Of a stretch of 64,000 nt of DNA, positions 22,634 to 35,655 are shown piece after piece; the first letter of the stretch is position 1; every line of letters begins with the position of its first letter. Source of the stretch: Megamerina dolium (lineage: Eukaryota > Arthropoda > Insecta > Diptera > Megamerinidae); the NCBI GenBank assembly GCA_963854835.1, contig OY978526.1, positions 41,393,140 to 41,457,139 of the forward strand, given 5' to 3'. The notes under the pieces were generated by a model, which had not been told where the DNA came from, did not search any database, and saw only the letters and a list, made by a program, of their open reading frames with translations. A program made the translations under genes and the position numbers.

Positions 22634-22900
22634 GTAAAGGCTAATTTAAAATTTGCTACTACAGGCCGCACTGTGAATATGAATATGCATATATTCAAAG
22701 GTTATATAAAATGCTTAAAGAATTCTCAAATGTATTTATTTTATCATTCTGTATGAGCAAGCTCTCGAAATAATGCTTATATTGGGGCTGCAATGTATAT
22801 ATAAATGGTATATAAATACTTATAACATAGTTAAAGTATAGCTTCGGTGCATACATAAAAAGACGCGCTCTATATAATTTACCTGAAAAAAAGACATGTG
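22634..22900. other. AT-rich spacer
   Basis: Short AT-rich interval between the SINE and the fold-back block. An AAAAAGACGCG motif at 22857-22867 resembles the repeat units of the fold-back arms and may be an outlying unit. Confidence 0.4.
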
Positions 22901-23160
22901 AAAAAGACGCGAAAGCATAGTTGATGGCGAAGAAAGATGCATAAACATAATTGACGACGGTGTGGTTAACTCCACACTCCTTCAAACAATGCATAATGTA
23001 AAATATGTAAAAATTAAATACATGAACTATTACCAGTCGGTCAGATAACTGGAGCGACATCAACTATCGGGCGGTAAATATCGCACAATGCGTCTTTCTG
23101 CACCGTCAGCTGTGTTTACGCGTCTTTCTTCTCTATCAACTATGTTTACGCGTCTTTATT
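22901..23160. repeat. Fold-back (inverted) repeat with tandemly repeated arms
   Basis: The right arm (23088-23160) has about two and a half tandem ~30-bp units, each GCGTCTTTCT...CAACTATGTTTAC. The left arm (22901-22965) is its imperfect reverse complement (AAAGACGCG..CATAGTTGATGG..GAAGAAAGATGC). The arms flank ~120 bp of AT-rich sequence that also holds GTGTGG/CCACAC (22961-22978). Inverted arms made of internal tandem repeats are the hallmark of Foldback-type elements. No transposase or clear target duplication is visible, so a non-autonomous element is an inference. Confidence 0.6.
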
Positions 23161-23180
23161 TGCGTTATTTTTTCACGCGA

Positions 23181-24200
23181 CGAAAGCTTTAAATCTCAAA
23201 TCACATATTTTCACATTCACTTATCAATATATTTCGACAGAATCTGAGTAAGTAAATATAAAATACGTTTTATTGTAATGTCAATTCCACAATAAATAAG
23301 AACTTATACAAATAAAACAATTTTATGTAGGTACTTACGGTACGTATTCTAAATGTACACAGTAATAAATTGTATTTTCAATATGGTGCTCTTTTTTGCC
23401 TCATAACAAAATATCGTAAAAAAAAAGAATAAAAAATCGCCTACAATTCAATGAAGCGCAATAAATTCAATGCGATTTCATACGAAATGAATATTTACTT
23501 CAATGAATTTGGTTTTTCACATTTAAGGTACTTTTCAGCATATTAATTATTTAATAGATCGTTGCTATGTTAAGCAATGATGAAAAATTACTGTAAACCT
23601 CTCGAAAATGTTCCCTTTTAATGTGCTTGCTCATTTTTAATAATCATAATGTTAATAATTTAAATAATAAATATACTTTTCTTCAAAAAGTTGGTTTTCA
23701 TGTTTTCAGTGCATTAACTCTTAAAGTGGAATACGTAAAATGTTGAAGGAAAAAAGTCACATTATCATAAGTTAATTAAAATCGTTTCAGTTGCTAAACT
23801 TTGTGCGACTTGAAAAATAAATTTTACGTTCAATACCCTCCATAATGTCGAATGAAAAATTTAAATACACAGACATTTTCCCCCTCAAATCATAATTACT
23901 TAATAATAACTAGAAAATTATCAAAATATTAAACAAAACACACACAAACAAAAGAGCATAAATAAATAAATAAAAAATTAGTAAATATGGAAGACAAAAT
24001 GCACAAGAGGCGACAGGCAGCAAAGAACAAACATTAACATTGTTAGAGTTTTGTTGTAATTTAATTGTATTAATAATGATTAATTCTTATGAAGTTTGCA
24101 AAAGTTTTCACATTTACTCATACTACTACTACATAGGCAGATAAATATACGCACTCCCATTAGCAAACCGAATCATTTTTTAATGAAAGGCACTTGCACA
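23181..24200. other. AT-rich non-coding DNA
   Basis: About 1 kb with no recognisable gene or repeat. It includes AAATAAATAAATAAA runs near 23960. It ends at the TA target of the first mariner. Confidence 0.6.
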
Positions 24201-24202
24201 TA

Positions 24203-25311
24203 CAAGGTGCGACAATTATGTATTAAGACTCGAACCATATTTCAGCAACCAAGAGCGCCATCTAAGTGTGAGCACATGCGTTTTAAAGCTTCAACCTTCC
24301 TCCACTAACTGTCAAAATTTCATGGCATTTGGTTGACATTTAATGTTTATTGATATTCATTTTACAAACACGTATTCGTTTAATGTTGAAATTTTAACAT
24401 GAAGCAAAGAGCGGTCATTAAATTCCACGCAAAAATTGGTAAAAGTGCATCAGAAACATTTGGAATGATGCAGCAAGCGATGCTTGTTTATCAAGATCCA
24501 ATGTTTTTATATGGCATAAACGATTTGTGGATGGCAGAGAGTCGCTGGAAGATGAAATAAAAGAAGGAAGGCCAATTTCAGTGCGGACGCCGGAATCGAC
24601 CGCAATGCTTCAGTGAAAATGATGGAAGAGGCCTTAAACATCAACAGAGAAACTATCCGACTCATTCTTCACGAGTATTTGGGCAAAACAAAGGTCTGCG
24701 CGAGATCTGTTTCACACACATTCACCGAGGACAAAAAATTAATGAGAGTCAGTCATTCTAGAGACATGGTTGCAGGTGCAGAAAATGATCTAAACTTCCT
24801 GAGAACAATTGTTACGGGTGATGAAACTTGGTGTTTCCAATACGATCCAGAAACCAAGCGTCAAAGTGCGGAATGACAATCAAAAAACTCACCATAAGCC
24901 AAAAAAACACGAAAAGTTCCTGGTCAAACAGTTTTTTCCCCATGTTACCCAGTCACACAGCACTCATTATTCGTCAATTTTTGGCTCGGAATCAGGTCTG
25001 TGTGTTGAATCATCTGCAGTATTCACCTGATTTGGCACCGTGCGACTTCTTTCTGTTCCCAAAACTGAAACTGAATTTGAAAGGATGCTTCTTTGATGAC
25101 ATTCAGACCATACAACGGGCTTCGACGATGGCACTGGAGACAATTCCGAAAAATGAACTGGAACACGCGTTTGAATCACTATTAAATCGATGTAACAAGT
25201 GTATTGAACCAGGAGGAGAATAGTTCGAATAAATATACAGAAAAATGAGCAGATATCGTGTTTTAATTGTTTTTTCTAGAGGCAGTCTTAATACATAATT
25301 GTCGCATCTTG
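24203..25311 (+). mobile_element. Mariner-like element 1, defective
   Basis: An 1109-bp element between TA dinucleotides (24201-24202 and 25312-25313), with 28-bp terminal inverted repeats CAAG(G/A)TGCGACAATTATG...ACT that differ at one position. Exact TA duplication and near-perfect ends show a cut-and-paste insertion of the Tc1/mariner superfamily. It is shorter than a typical full mariner (about 1.3 kb) because of internal deletion. Confidence 0.92.
24399..25223 (+). pseudogene. Mariner transposase relic, element 1
   Basis: It starts at ATG 24399 (MKQRAVIKFHAKIGKS) and continues in pieces through several frameshifts: the helix-turn-helix region (WHKRFVDGRESLEDE, GRPISVRT), a long readable piece at 24613-24876 holding the first catalytic motif VTGDETWCFQYDPETKR, then a shifted piece at 24828-25223 with the third catalytic motif YSPDLAPCDFFLFPKLK and the conserved C-terminus. 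The region carrying the second catalytic Asp (the HxDNAxxH box) is gone: sequence jumps from about residue 200 to HTALIIRQFLA. The final GGEYFE is cut by TAG. No functional enzyme is possible. Confidence 0.88.
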
Positions 25312-28300
25312 TATATACCTCAGTAGCTGGATGAGGTAGGACTATAATATTATTCTTACATTTTTAGGTAATAAATTTCTTGATATCTTTCTATATATGT
25401 GTAGATACGGGTAATTACAGAAAATACTAATCCATACCTACACAGATATAGAAACAAAATACTACAAATAACAATGCTTCATGTCCATTAAATGCGATGC
25501 CTGCAAATGCCATGTAATTATTGTATTTCGCCCGTGGTTGAGAAATTATTTCTGTAAATATGGAAATGGTCATGTTCTTATCATTTATCTTATCATTTAT
25601 GTATATGTATATTTAATACAAAAATTAACAATTTAGCATAATTTAATTGCTTCCATAATGAGGGACTATATTCAGGGACTATTCATACAAATATATTGAG
25701 GTAGATAGAGTACTTATCAAAATAGCCCGTAGTCCACATATAAAATTAGGTATACAATACAATATACTATAATTGTTTAACCCATTTTCTGCCGCTTTTT
25801 GATTATAACTACAGTCTAGACTAAAAATAATTGTTTGAATATATTCATTTCTCATCTTGGGTAACGTAGCAGAGGAACTAGTATGTCGGCCTTTAATCAT
25901 TGCTTGGTAAATACAATGGAATGATTTACAAACATAAAAAATGATGCACATGCTTCTTGAAAAAGAAGATTTGTTTATTTTGTCCTATAACAATTTATGA
26001 CTACAGATTTACAAAACTGAACGGGAAGCTCAAAGACCAACTTTTGGTGTTCGTATATATACACATTACGTCTTAATAAACTGACCTCATTTGCGAATTT
26101 CCAAAAAATTCAGGTAGATCACACTATTCCAAAGATTCACTTGATGTATGTGTATTTATATTTCGAGATATGCAAAGTTTGAGTTTGATTTTTCGAATAA
26201 TGACAAAAAAAAAAGCAAAAACAATTCTTTGAACAGGTCCATGCTGTCATATTGTTTAAATAAGATTTAATAGTATGAAATATGAACTGTCACGAAATTA
26301 ATTATAAGATTGTATTTGGTATTCAATAAGAGATTCAAGCTTGTTCAAGCTTGCTTCAAGCTTTTTTTGTTCAACAATATGTTTTCCAGTATTTTTAAAG
26401 GTTTTGTGTGTTTATTTAATATTCTTAAGGCGTATATATGTAGTCGGTTATGAACGGATCGACTGAGGTAGACTACTACACTACTACACTTAGGAAACCG
26501 TTTGTCTGTGCGTTTCTCGTCTTTTGTTTGTATCCAATGCAGTGTGAATTGTTTACTTATGCTGTTAAGTACAATAACTAATGTGTATTAACGAAGGATT
26601 AAAATTCATTTGTAATTAAATTCTATATAAATCTATTAGTTTTTCTGTCAAGATCTTTTTTGCTGTTTTGGGAAATTTATGAAAATTTTATCAGGCACAC
26701 ATTATACACATAATTATGCTATAAGCGCAGACATTCTCTTTAAAAACACGGTTGTTACTGTTTTGTCTTTCATTACTAAGCAACCACATAATAATTGGCA
26801 TTTATTTCATTAATATTAATTTTAAAAAAAATAAATTTTATTTTTTTATCTCCAAAGTGATATAAACATTTAATTTAGATCCATATGATTGTTTTTATAT
26901 CCTTTTTGGTTTGGAATAATTTGAGTTAATATCCCATATAATAAAAAACTAATGATATTTACTCTCTATATCATGTCATAATGTTATGTCCAACATCAGC
27001 AAATGTTATTTTAATTTTAATTACTTTATAAAAAAAAAGTGTCATTATCTTTGCTCCATTTAGTATAGTTGAACTTAGTTCATTTTAGTTCATTTAGGTT
27101 AAAATAAATATATGCAACAGACTTTGTTGCCATTTTAGTGTTCATTAATATGCAGGCAGTGTACATTTGCAGGAGCAATAAGGGATTAACAATTTACAAA
27201 AATTTGAAAATGAAAATGATAATGAAGATGAACAAACACACAAAAAAAAGAAAGAATTTACATACATACGATATATATAGTGTATAAAACAGATGCTTAG
27301 TCAGCAGTTTAACTACGTATGTGTATGCATGTAGAAGTAAACACACAACCACAGCCTTGTGCCTAATGCCAAACTTACACATATGCGAGCAGACGATTTA
27401 AGTTTAAATGAAATTTGTGTAAATCAGTGAATATTAACAGTGTATTATAAGGTAAATCCATAGGTTATTTAAACATTGGTGATGAGCTTTATAAATTCAT
27501 ACTGAAAATTATGTTTTAATATTTTTATAGCAATTTTGAATTATTAAAGCGAAAATGAGTTTTATTGTAATGTCTAGGTTATATTTATCCTACAAATATA
27601 TGAAGTTTAATGATATGGATTTCTATTCAATCGGAATGGAGGTATACATTTGTGTCCAATAGGTCGTATCACAAAAAAAGAGTTGAATGTGTTGCAGTTA
27701 TTTTTCAAAATATGTTTTTTATCTTGTTCTATACCATAAATCGTAATACAGCCCACTGAACATATGTATATATAATTTATAGAAATACAACATCTGTATT
27801 TACCCACTAACTGTATAAAGGTTATAAATCTAATTATCTCCTGTATGACTACAAATTAGATCTGTCTAATTTTGGAAAAAGATTTGCTAAATGCTTTTAA
27901 ATTCAATCTACCTAAGAGGTTTCTGGAACAAAAAACAAATTATTTAAAGTTTTCCAGAATTTTAAAATTGTATTTTGTTAATTATGATGTTACTATTTAA
28001 TGGAAAAATTGGGAAAGCTTAATCCTTCGTATAATAATTTTAGCTTGTGGCAATAAGCATTATAGCATTCATTATACGTTTTCGATATTTAATTTTTCAA
28101 ATGTTTGCAAAATGATTTCAAAAGTTTTATTGCTCCTTAGCAAAGAAAGCATTTTCCGATAATCCCAATTATTTTGTATTCAGGCCTAATATATGTTACA
28201 CACTCGTACATATGACCTTTGCATGAATAATGCATTTGCAAATATCCCTGAAATATAATGATGAGATGAGAGTTGTAAATATTTGTATTTGCCTGTGCCT

Positions 28301-29171
28301 GGTACAAAGTAGGTAGTGACGTACAATTAAGTTTCTATTTCGATTGTGATTTTTTGCTGAAAAACAATTCATAACAAATTTTAAATACTGAGTCGACGTA
28401 CATATGTGATTTATTGATTGCAGTTGTCAAAGAGAGGAACAGATTGATGAATGACTAAGTGAGAGAGAGAGAGAGAGCCATCGAGAGGCGGAAATCAAAA
28501 TAACTTTTGCAACATCCAAATTGAAAGCTTGCACACCATGTTAGTACCTGTCAATATAACAAATCACTAACTTGGCAAAACAATGCAAAAATATAATATG
28601 GTAACTGTTACCTACCATATACTTAAAGATATGTGTACATAGTAGGGACGTAGTGGGTATTTATTCATGCCTATCAACAATTTGTAACAATTCAGCTCAA
28701 GCAACAACAACAAGAAGTTGGAAAACAATTGTACGTTGAAATGAGTACTATTGTCAGTTAATTTAAATTCTTTGAGACCCTTGACATTCGCACGCCAAGA
28801 ACGTTCGGCATGCTTTTATGTGTGTGTGTGTGTTATTTGCGTTTTTGCTTTATTATCTATGTGTGTGCGTTCATGTGTGAATGTGTCTAATTTCATGGGC
28901 ATGCATCATAGGATAAATAATGTAAATGTGGTTATCACAGTTTCTTCTACTTATTGTATCTTCTTCTTTATGGTCGATAGCTTTTACGCATCTGTAAATA
29001 AGTACGTACGCAAATGGCGGCCTCATCATCTTGTAAAACAAAGTGTGATGTGTTGATGTGAATTTAAATGTATACATGCGTGTATTATACGCGTATATGT
29101 TGGTATGTCATAAATTTCATGTCATTTATTTCGTGCAGAACAATGTCAAACAAAGATTATACACTTACATA

Positions 29172-29337
<166 letters not shown>

Positions 29338-29674
29338 TACATTAAAGGACGACATAAAAATTTATAAAACAGAGATTGTGAATTTGAAAGACATTTCTCC
29401 AACCCATCACCCATCATCAACGCCACAATAATAACAACCACATTGAGTATAGGCAAAATGTAGCCGATTTTCAGGCGACTACGATAATATGACACGTTCT
29501 GGTTAACATATGGTTCTATAGTATTTAAATATGTTTTTTACAAAGTGCCAGTTATTCGTGTATGTGTGTTTGTGTGTGTGTGAAAAAATTGGATCTGTTG
29601 AGTGTGGGTAGTAATATTATGCTTGCATGCTTGTTTTGTATGTGAAATTTAAATTGACTTTTCATCGGATATGC

Positions 29675-29727
29675 ATGAATGAATGAATGACTCAATAGAT
29701 GGACGAATGGACGAATGGATGAATGAA
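29675..29727 (+). repeat. Degenerate GAAT/GGAC tetranucleotide tract
   Basis: ATGAATGAATGAATGA followed by GGACGAATGGACGAATGGATGAATGAAT. A simple-sequence tract with two interleaved 4-bp and 8-bp periods. Confidence 0.7.
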
Positions 29728-30187
29728 TATGAGCTCAAATGAAATGAAAATGCTACAAACAAAAACTGAAAGGAATTGTTTCCACTTGGCTCATATTGGT
29801 TTGAATTAATTTAATTTTGGATTTGAAATCGAAAAATTATTGTGCAACATAAGAGCAAGAACACTAATGGTAGATATATATACGAATTTGTGAGCATACA
29901 AATAGTTTTAATTACGCATATGTTTTTATGCACAAGGAGTTAAGGGTATAATGAGTTCATATTTCCATTTGCAATACTCATAAAAAGAGTTTGCATATAT
30001 GGAAAATAATATATATTACAACATTGATCAAAATTGCGATCTCATTGAATTTATTTAAGTCTGTAAGTCCGTCTGTCCAATAAAAAAGTTTTTTTTCCAG
30101 CCTGAGCTTATAAAAATTTAGCGGGTGAGTTGTCTTGGTCATGCCGATAGAATTGGTATTCTTCAATTGAAGAAGAAGACTTAGAAT

Positions 30188-30327
30188 CCGCTGGTCTTAG
30201 CAGAGGAAAACACAATCTCCGGTGGAAGGGAAGGTGCTAGGGACAGCTCTGGAGATTTCAAACAGAGACGTTTGGCAAAACATGCATATTTGATGTGATG
30301 GCCAAATAAGTAAGTAAGTAAGACAGA
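30188..30327 (+). pseudogene. Relic of RTE-like LINE 3' end
   Basis: Degraded match to the last ~140 bp of the RTE-like family: AGAGGAAAACACAATCTCCG corresponds to the RGRPNLRW coding stretch, and GATGGCCAAATAAGTAAGTA matches the terminal GGCCACATAAG(TAAG)n tail. The tail and TGGCCA are the clearest points of identity. Frames are destroyed. It probably represents a very short 5'-truncated insertion or an old copy. Confidence 0.65.
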
Positions 30328-30433
30328 GAAAGAGGGAAAGGGAGAAGTAATTAGCTCCAAAATTCAATTATTCTGAAGTAGATATATGCACACGAACATT
30401 GAAGAATTGTGTGTAGAATAATCTCTTTGCCTA

Positions 30434-31602
30434 TGTGTCAGGTGTAGTAAAAAGAACTTCATTATTTTTCCAATAGATGGCTTTAGTAATCTGTATCTCG
30501 CGTTGTATATTTGCGATCGGGTTACGCTAGATGGCGTTAGAAAGACAGGATTTCGTACTAAATAAACTTTTCAGGCAGTTTTGTAATTGCTTGACTCAAT
30601 ATTGTTTAACCACGCGTCAAAAATGGACACCAGTAAAGAGAAAATACGCCATATTTTACAGTTTTTCTTCGATAAAGACAAAAACGCAAGCCAGACGGCT
30701 GAAAATGTGAATAGTGTTTATAGTGCTGATACTGTAATAGCCAATCATGTGCAATTCTGGTTTCGTCGATTCCGTTCCGACAATTTTGATGTCAAAGATG
30801 CACGACGCTCTGGGAGGCCAATTGTCGAAAATATCGATAAAATAATGGTAATCGTCGAGTCTGACCGTCATGTAAGCACTGTTTCTATTGCCCACGAGCT
30901 AAACATTGCGCAAAAAGCCATTTGGAAGCATTTAAATAAGGTTGGATACAAAAAGAAGCTCGATTTATGGGTGTTACACGAGTTAACGCAAAAAAACCTC
31001 ATGGATCGAATTTCCATCTGCGAATCGCCGCTGAATCGCAACAAAATCGATTCATTTCTGAAGTGCATGGTTACTGGTGATGAAAAGTGGGTCACTTGCG
31101 ACGTTAAGCGAAAACGGTTGTGGTCGAATAGCGGTGAGCCGGCGCAAACGGTGGCCAAGCCAGGATTGACGTTAGGAAGGTTTTGCTATGTGTTTGGTGG
31201 GATTGGCAGGGAATCATCTACTACAGCCAAACTCTTAATTCGGACCTGTACTGTCAACAATTGGACCGTCTAAAGAAAGCAATCGCCCAGAAGCGGCCAG
31301 CTTTGTCCAATAGGACAGGAATTGTGTTCCATCAGGACAACGCCAGGCCACACACATTAATAGTGACTCGCCAGAAGCTCCGGAAGCTTGGTTTGGAGGT
31401 TATTATGCATCCACCTTATAGCCGGGACCTGGCACCAAGTGATTACTACCTGTTCCTGTCTATGGCGAATGATTCTAAAATTGCAACAAGTTATAGAACA
31501 GAACGGTGTATATTTAACCTAAATCGGATTATTCTAACTATGCTGAATAAAACCTTCAATTTAATGCAAAAATAATGGATTTCTTTTCACTAGACCTTAT
31601 GT
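30434..31602 (+). mobile_element. Mariner-like element 2, defective
   Basis: Inverted ends match imperfectly: AGGTGTAGTAAAAAGAA at 30440 onward and its counterpart at the right end (TTCTTTTCACTAGACCTTA, to about 31600), with matching inner parts CATTATTTTT. TA dinucleotides lie close outside on both sides (30432-30433 and about 31602-31603), but the exact ends are blurred by mutation. The transposase is a different lineage from elements 1 and 3, closest in wording to cecropia-type (Hsmar1-like) mariners; that assignment is from memory of motifs. Confidence 0.8.
30623..31575 (+). pseudogene. Mariner transposase relic, element 2
   Basis: It starts at the ATG at 30623 (MDTSKEKIRHILQFFF), though the frame is open from 30587. 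Readable features: helix-turn-helix domains (FWFRRFRSDNFDVKDARRSGRP), first catalytic motif VTGDEKWVTCD, then a one-base frameshift near 31178 inside the segment corresponding to LLCVWWDWQGI, continuing in another frame with DLYCQQLDRLKK, the second catalytic motif VFHQDNARPHT, and the third motif YSRDLAPSDYYLF. Thus all three catalytic Asp residues (D,D34D type) are still visible. The C-terminal ~60 residues no longer match the family and end early at 31575. A single frameshift plus tail decay makes it inactive. Confidence 0.88.
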
Positions 31603-33302
31603 ATTATGGTGATTCGAACAAGTAAATGTGTCCCAATTTTCCAGATTCAGGTAAAATCAATACTACGATTCAAATAAGTATCATATTAAATTTGATTTAA
31701 TTTGAAATATATGTATTGGACACGAATTAATTTAATTTTATTATTTATCTTTAATTTAATTATTTATTACTTCAATTACTTATATCATTAGCGTATTTTG
31801 TGTGCCACATAACGTCAAATTAAGTTAACCATTACGCTTGAGCTATGGAAACTTGATTAAATCAATTTATTTATTTACTTAATATACCTACTTCAATACT
31901 CATCTATACATTTGTGTTTTCATCTTCTCATTTCTTCAAATGTATGTTATCATACATACAAATAATTGAATAATATGAATGGAACAGCAAATATAGAATA
32001 TATGTTTCTAGAGGTGAGCTTATGTGGGAAGTACATTTGTACATAGTAAATGTATTGCATAAATTATACTGAATTCAATGTAGCCACGTTTTTTACACAC
32101 ACACATATATATATGATATATAATATACTTTATATATTTATATTTATATAAGAATGTACATTACATTTAGTGGCACCACAACGATGCGCTGAAGTCTTTC
32201 GAAGGCTTGTGAATGAAGTGATTTTATTAAGTGCAAATTCATGTATGTACATAAATATATTCCACTGAATGTTGTCTCTTCAAATATAATATACACTTAC
32301 ATACTTACATGTATGTAATTACTTATTTTTCTTGGGTTAACAAAATATGTTATTATTCTTTCATCCATTTGAGTTCGGCGAGCGTGGCATCTCTTTGTAA
32401 GTTTCTACATTAAGATGTTTTTTTATTTTATTTCACAAACAAAAGAGCTTTGTATCAAGTTCTGTACGATGGTTTTGTTGAAATATACTTTTGTACAACA
32501 TTTGACTCAAAGCTATAGATCTTCATATATAATTTTTTTTTTTGTATCATCTACATATATCTTTTTGTATGAAACTTGTATTTTTCTGATGCCTCTTTTA
32601 TGGGTGTCTACACTTTTTATTTTCAATAAAAATGTCACATATATTTTATTTATTGCAAATTGTATTTTCACTGATGGATAGATAGCACATTTTTGTGGTC
32701 CATAATTTGATCATACCCATCAAAGGGCATTTCTGACCCTTCTACAAAAAAAAAAAACAAAAGAAAAATATCAATTTTCATTTGCATTCTCTTATTATGT
32801 TGTTTACCCCTTCTAGTAGTATTTTTAAGAATTATGAAAAATCACCAAATTGAAGGTTGTCTATTGTAGCTGGATAGACATTTTTCTTTATTTTTTTCCT
32901 AAATATATACTTATAGTACGTATGGGGTATTTAAAATATGCTCATCTTAGTATTTATTTATAACACGTGCTTTATAAATGGTGTAAGTGAAAGCAATTTG
33001 TGTGGATTTGTAACTCAACATAGTGGTGACAGTTGAAAAAAGAGAAATCACAATATTTAAATACTTTTTTTTTTGATTTTTAGACTGGTGACTTTTTGGT
33101 TGCCAATTTGCTTGTAAAAAAACTTTGGCCTTTTGCTTATTGTAAAGAGATAAAATGAGCTTAAGAAGTGCAATATATGCGATAATCGCCTTGAACATTG
33201 CTTTTCGATTGAATATTGAAATTAGAGCTGACTGAGATGTTGCGCTAAGTGATTCTTCTTCCCAGTACTTCGTTCTCACATCGGGGTGTTTTTTTTCACC
33301 TG
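31603..33302. other. AT-rich non-coding DNA
   Basis: About 1.7 kb with TATATA runs (32100-32160) and A-runs (32747-32758). Frames such as 32415-32681 and 32947-33279 are AT-driven and have no domain. Nothing supportable seen. Confidence 0.6.
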
Positions 33303-33650
33303 TGCTCTCCAGCGGGTTTCGAATGCAACTTCTTCATGCCAGGATCGTGCTCTATCATTCACTCGACAAATCTCCAAACAATCTTTCGTCTGAGGTAGAC
33401 AGCGTCCAAATTTCAGTGCCATATGTATATGACTTTTGTTCCTCCAGAAAGTTTTTGACTTCTCTATCGCTTACTCAGTACAAAGTGGCACATGCTTACT
33501 AAAGTGACCCTTCGCACTATTTTGAGACTCCTTGACTACTTTCGAAGTATAGTTGTCAACGTACTGCCCAAGATGATGGAACTCTTTGTTTGTTGATACT
33601 AGGTATTTCGTCCTGGCTCAGTCACCTTTATACTCTTTCAGAAGTTTCTT
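33303..33650 (-). pseudogene. Old RTE-like LINE relic
   Basis: On the minus strand this matches the C-terminal third of the RTE-like RT found intact at 44-47 kb. Segments correspond to SEPAGG/ERMEEHAPAKK (33305-33365), to AEAW..STSDER..GVFE (33370-33425), and to the FVYLGTS..NKE..KYLVSTN region (33520-33620, AACTCTTTGTTTGTTGATAC). Intervening parts are deleted or heavily mutated, so this is much older than the other copies. Confidence 0.65.
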
Positions 33651-35655
33651 AAAATTACACACAACAGTTCTTCTCCTATACGGTCTTTCTCCAGAAGATC
33701 GGCATTTGAAAGGCTCACCCTAAGGCTCACTATTTGTGCGTAAGCCACCATTGCTTTCGAATGAAAAGTTGGAGATTTTTGGATTGTGACCATTTGCAAA
33801 AGTCAACTAAACTAGGCCACTACCATTACACTTGATCATTACATTATATCCTGAAAGAGTTCTAGGTATATTGAATTTGTGCTAGTGCTGTAACACTTAA
33901 AACGACGTATGGAAGATAGGGATGGCTGTCTGTCAATTTGTCTGTGTGACTATTTGTCTTGAATGAAAATTGAAGCTTATTCGTAAAAGCCTAATACATC
34001 AAACACTCTGCTACATTATTTGTTCTTTTATTATGTACATTAAATGTGAATGTTGATTAAGATAAGCGTAATCAAATCCAAAAACAATGTCAATAAATAC
34101 AGATTTATTAATTAGAAAATTTCATTATAAATATATCGTATGTACATATATGGCTTAGAGGCGTATATAAATATATTTTTCACGTCAAATGTTCCTACAC
34201 ATATATAGTATATGTTGATATACATACACACTAACATATATTTTTATGTCTGTATTATTCAATGTGAATAGATTTTTTCCGCTTGTGTTTCTTTCTTTTT
34301 CTTGCTTTTCAATTTTTTTTGCAAAACAATGCAAAAACCGTTGTTTTTGTTGTTTCACATATTTATGTACTCTGTGCTTATACAAAATGGTTTGTTTCTA
34401 TTCAAATGTAATAAGTGTGCGAGCGGAGTTGCTTCTATTGTTTGCAGCATGTGCATATCCGAAATTTTGTACTTGTCGTGCGCATACGTGCGTTACAATC
34501 ATCACTCTTGTATTGTCTCGCGTTGTGTGTTTGTTTAACGATCTGTCTCCATGACGGAGCTGTCTGTTTGCTAGTATATATATTGTAAGTATATGTAATT
34601 ATTTTTCCTTGCTATCTTTTAACTTTGTGTTTGTTTTTTCTTCCTTTCCGTCCGTCTGTCTGTCTGTTTCAGTGCTTATGTGGTAAGCTAGATGTATGTA
34701 TATGTTTTGTTTTATTTTGTTTTTGTGCAAATTGTATGTGTCTGCTTACATTTTTTTCTCGCTTCTTTGTTATTATAAAATTATTTTTAAAAATATTTTT
34801 TGTGTGTGAATGAATTCCAGCTTTTCTACAAAGCACTCCAATGCACTCATTCACACATATTTCGTACGCAATTGAATTGTTGCTGCGTTTGTCTCAGTCG
34901 CAATTGTTATTGCTGCTTAATTTCTTTGTAAGAATCACATGGTCTGTGTCATTGTTCGATTTATTTTCAGCTACAGTTTGCTTCTGTGTGTGAGTGTGTT
35001 TGTGTAGAAGCTCGTTGTATGAAGTGTAACGTTAAACACGTAATATTTACTCTCAGCTTGATGTTTGTTATTGTTTGAATAAAATAAAAAAATGAAGTAG
35101 AAAGTATGGTATATAACTATACTGACGTCCACCGATTAAACTGATATGGAGAAATTTATAAATAAGTTTTTAAAATTTTCGAATTGTGGATGTATTCAAA
35201 TTGCAATTCAATTAACTAAGAACTAAAAACTTTGAGAAGGAGCAGAGAAGTCGTCTAAAAACATCCACCAAGGATCACTTTACAGTCACAAAAGTTCTTA
35301 AAACAAATAAAATTCAATTTCAACAATTCAATATTTGCAATTTTACTAGAAATTTAAATGAACTCTTTAGTGACTCTGTGAATAGCATTCTAATGCACAC
35401 TCATTTCATAATGAGATTTTAATTTTGCTTTCATTTTACATTGAAACCACCGACAGCTCGTGGATATAATTGCCTGCATAACATAATGCCCAAAAAAATG
35501 ATGTGTCGTTAAGCCGCATTACTGCATTTAGATTCAAACATTTTTGTAATATTTTCGAAATAAATTTTGATAGATTTTCAAAACAAACAATGTAACGCAT
35601 TTAGTTGTTGTCAAACCATTTTGAAATAATATTACTCAAAATTGTATTACTATAT
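33651..35655. other. Non-coding DNA, T-rich tracts
   Basis: About 2 kb. 34250-35000 is unusually rich in TTTG/TGTG with a GTCC/GTCT tract (34648-34669), giving Cys/Phe/Leu-rich spurious frames on the plus strand (34246-34554, 34625-34813). No gene or element recognised. Confidence 0.5.

Noticed and set aside
22961..22978. GTGTGGTTAACTCCACAC as a separate transposon end
   Set aside because: A 6-bp stem within the fold-back spacer is too short to interpret independently.
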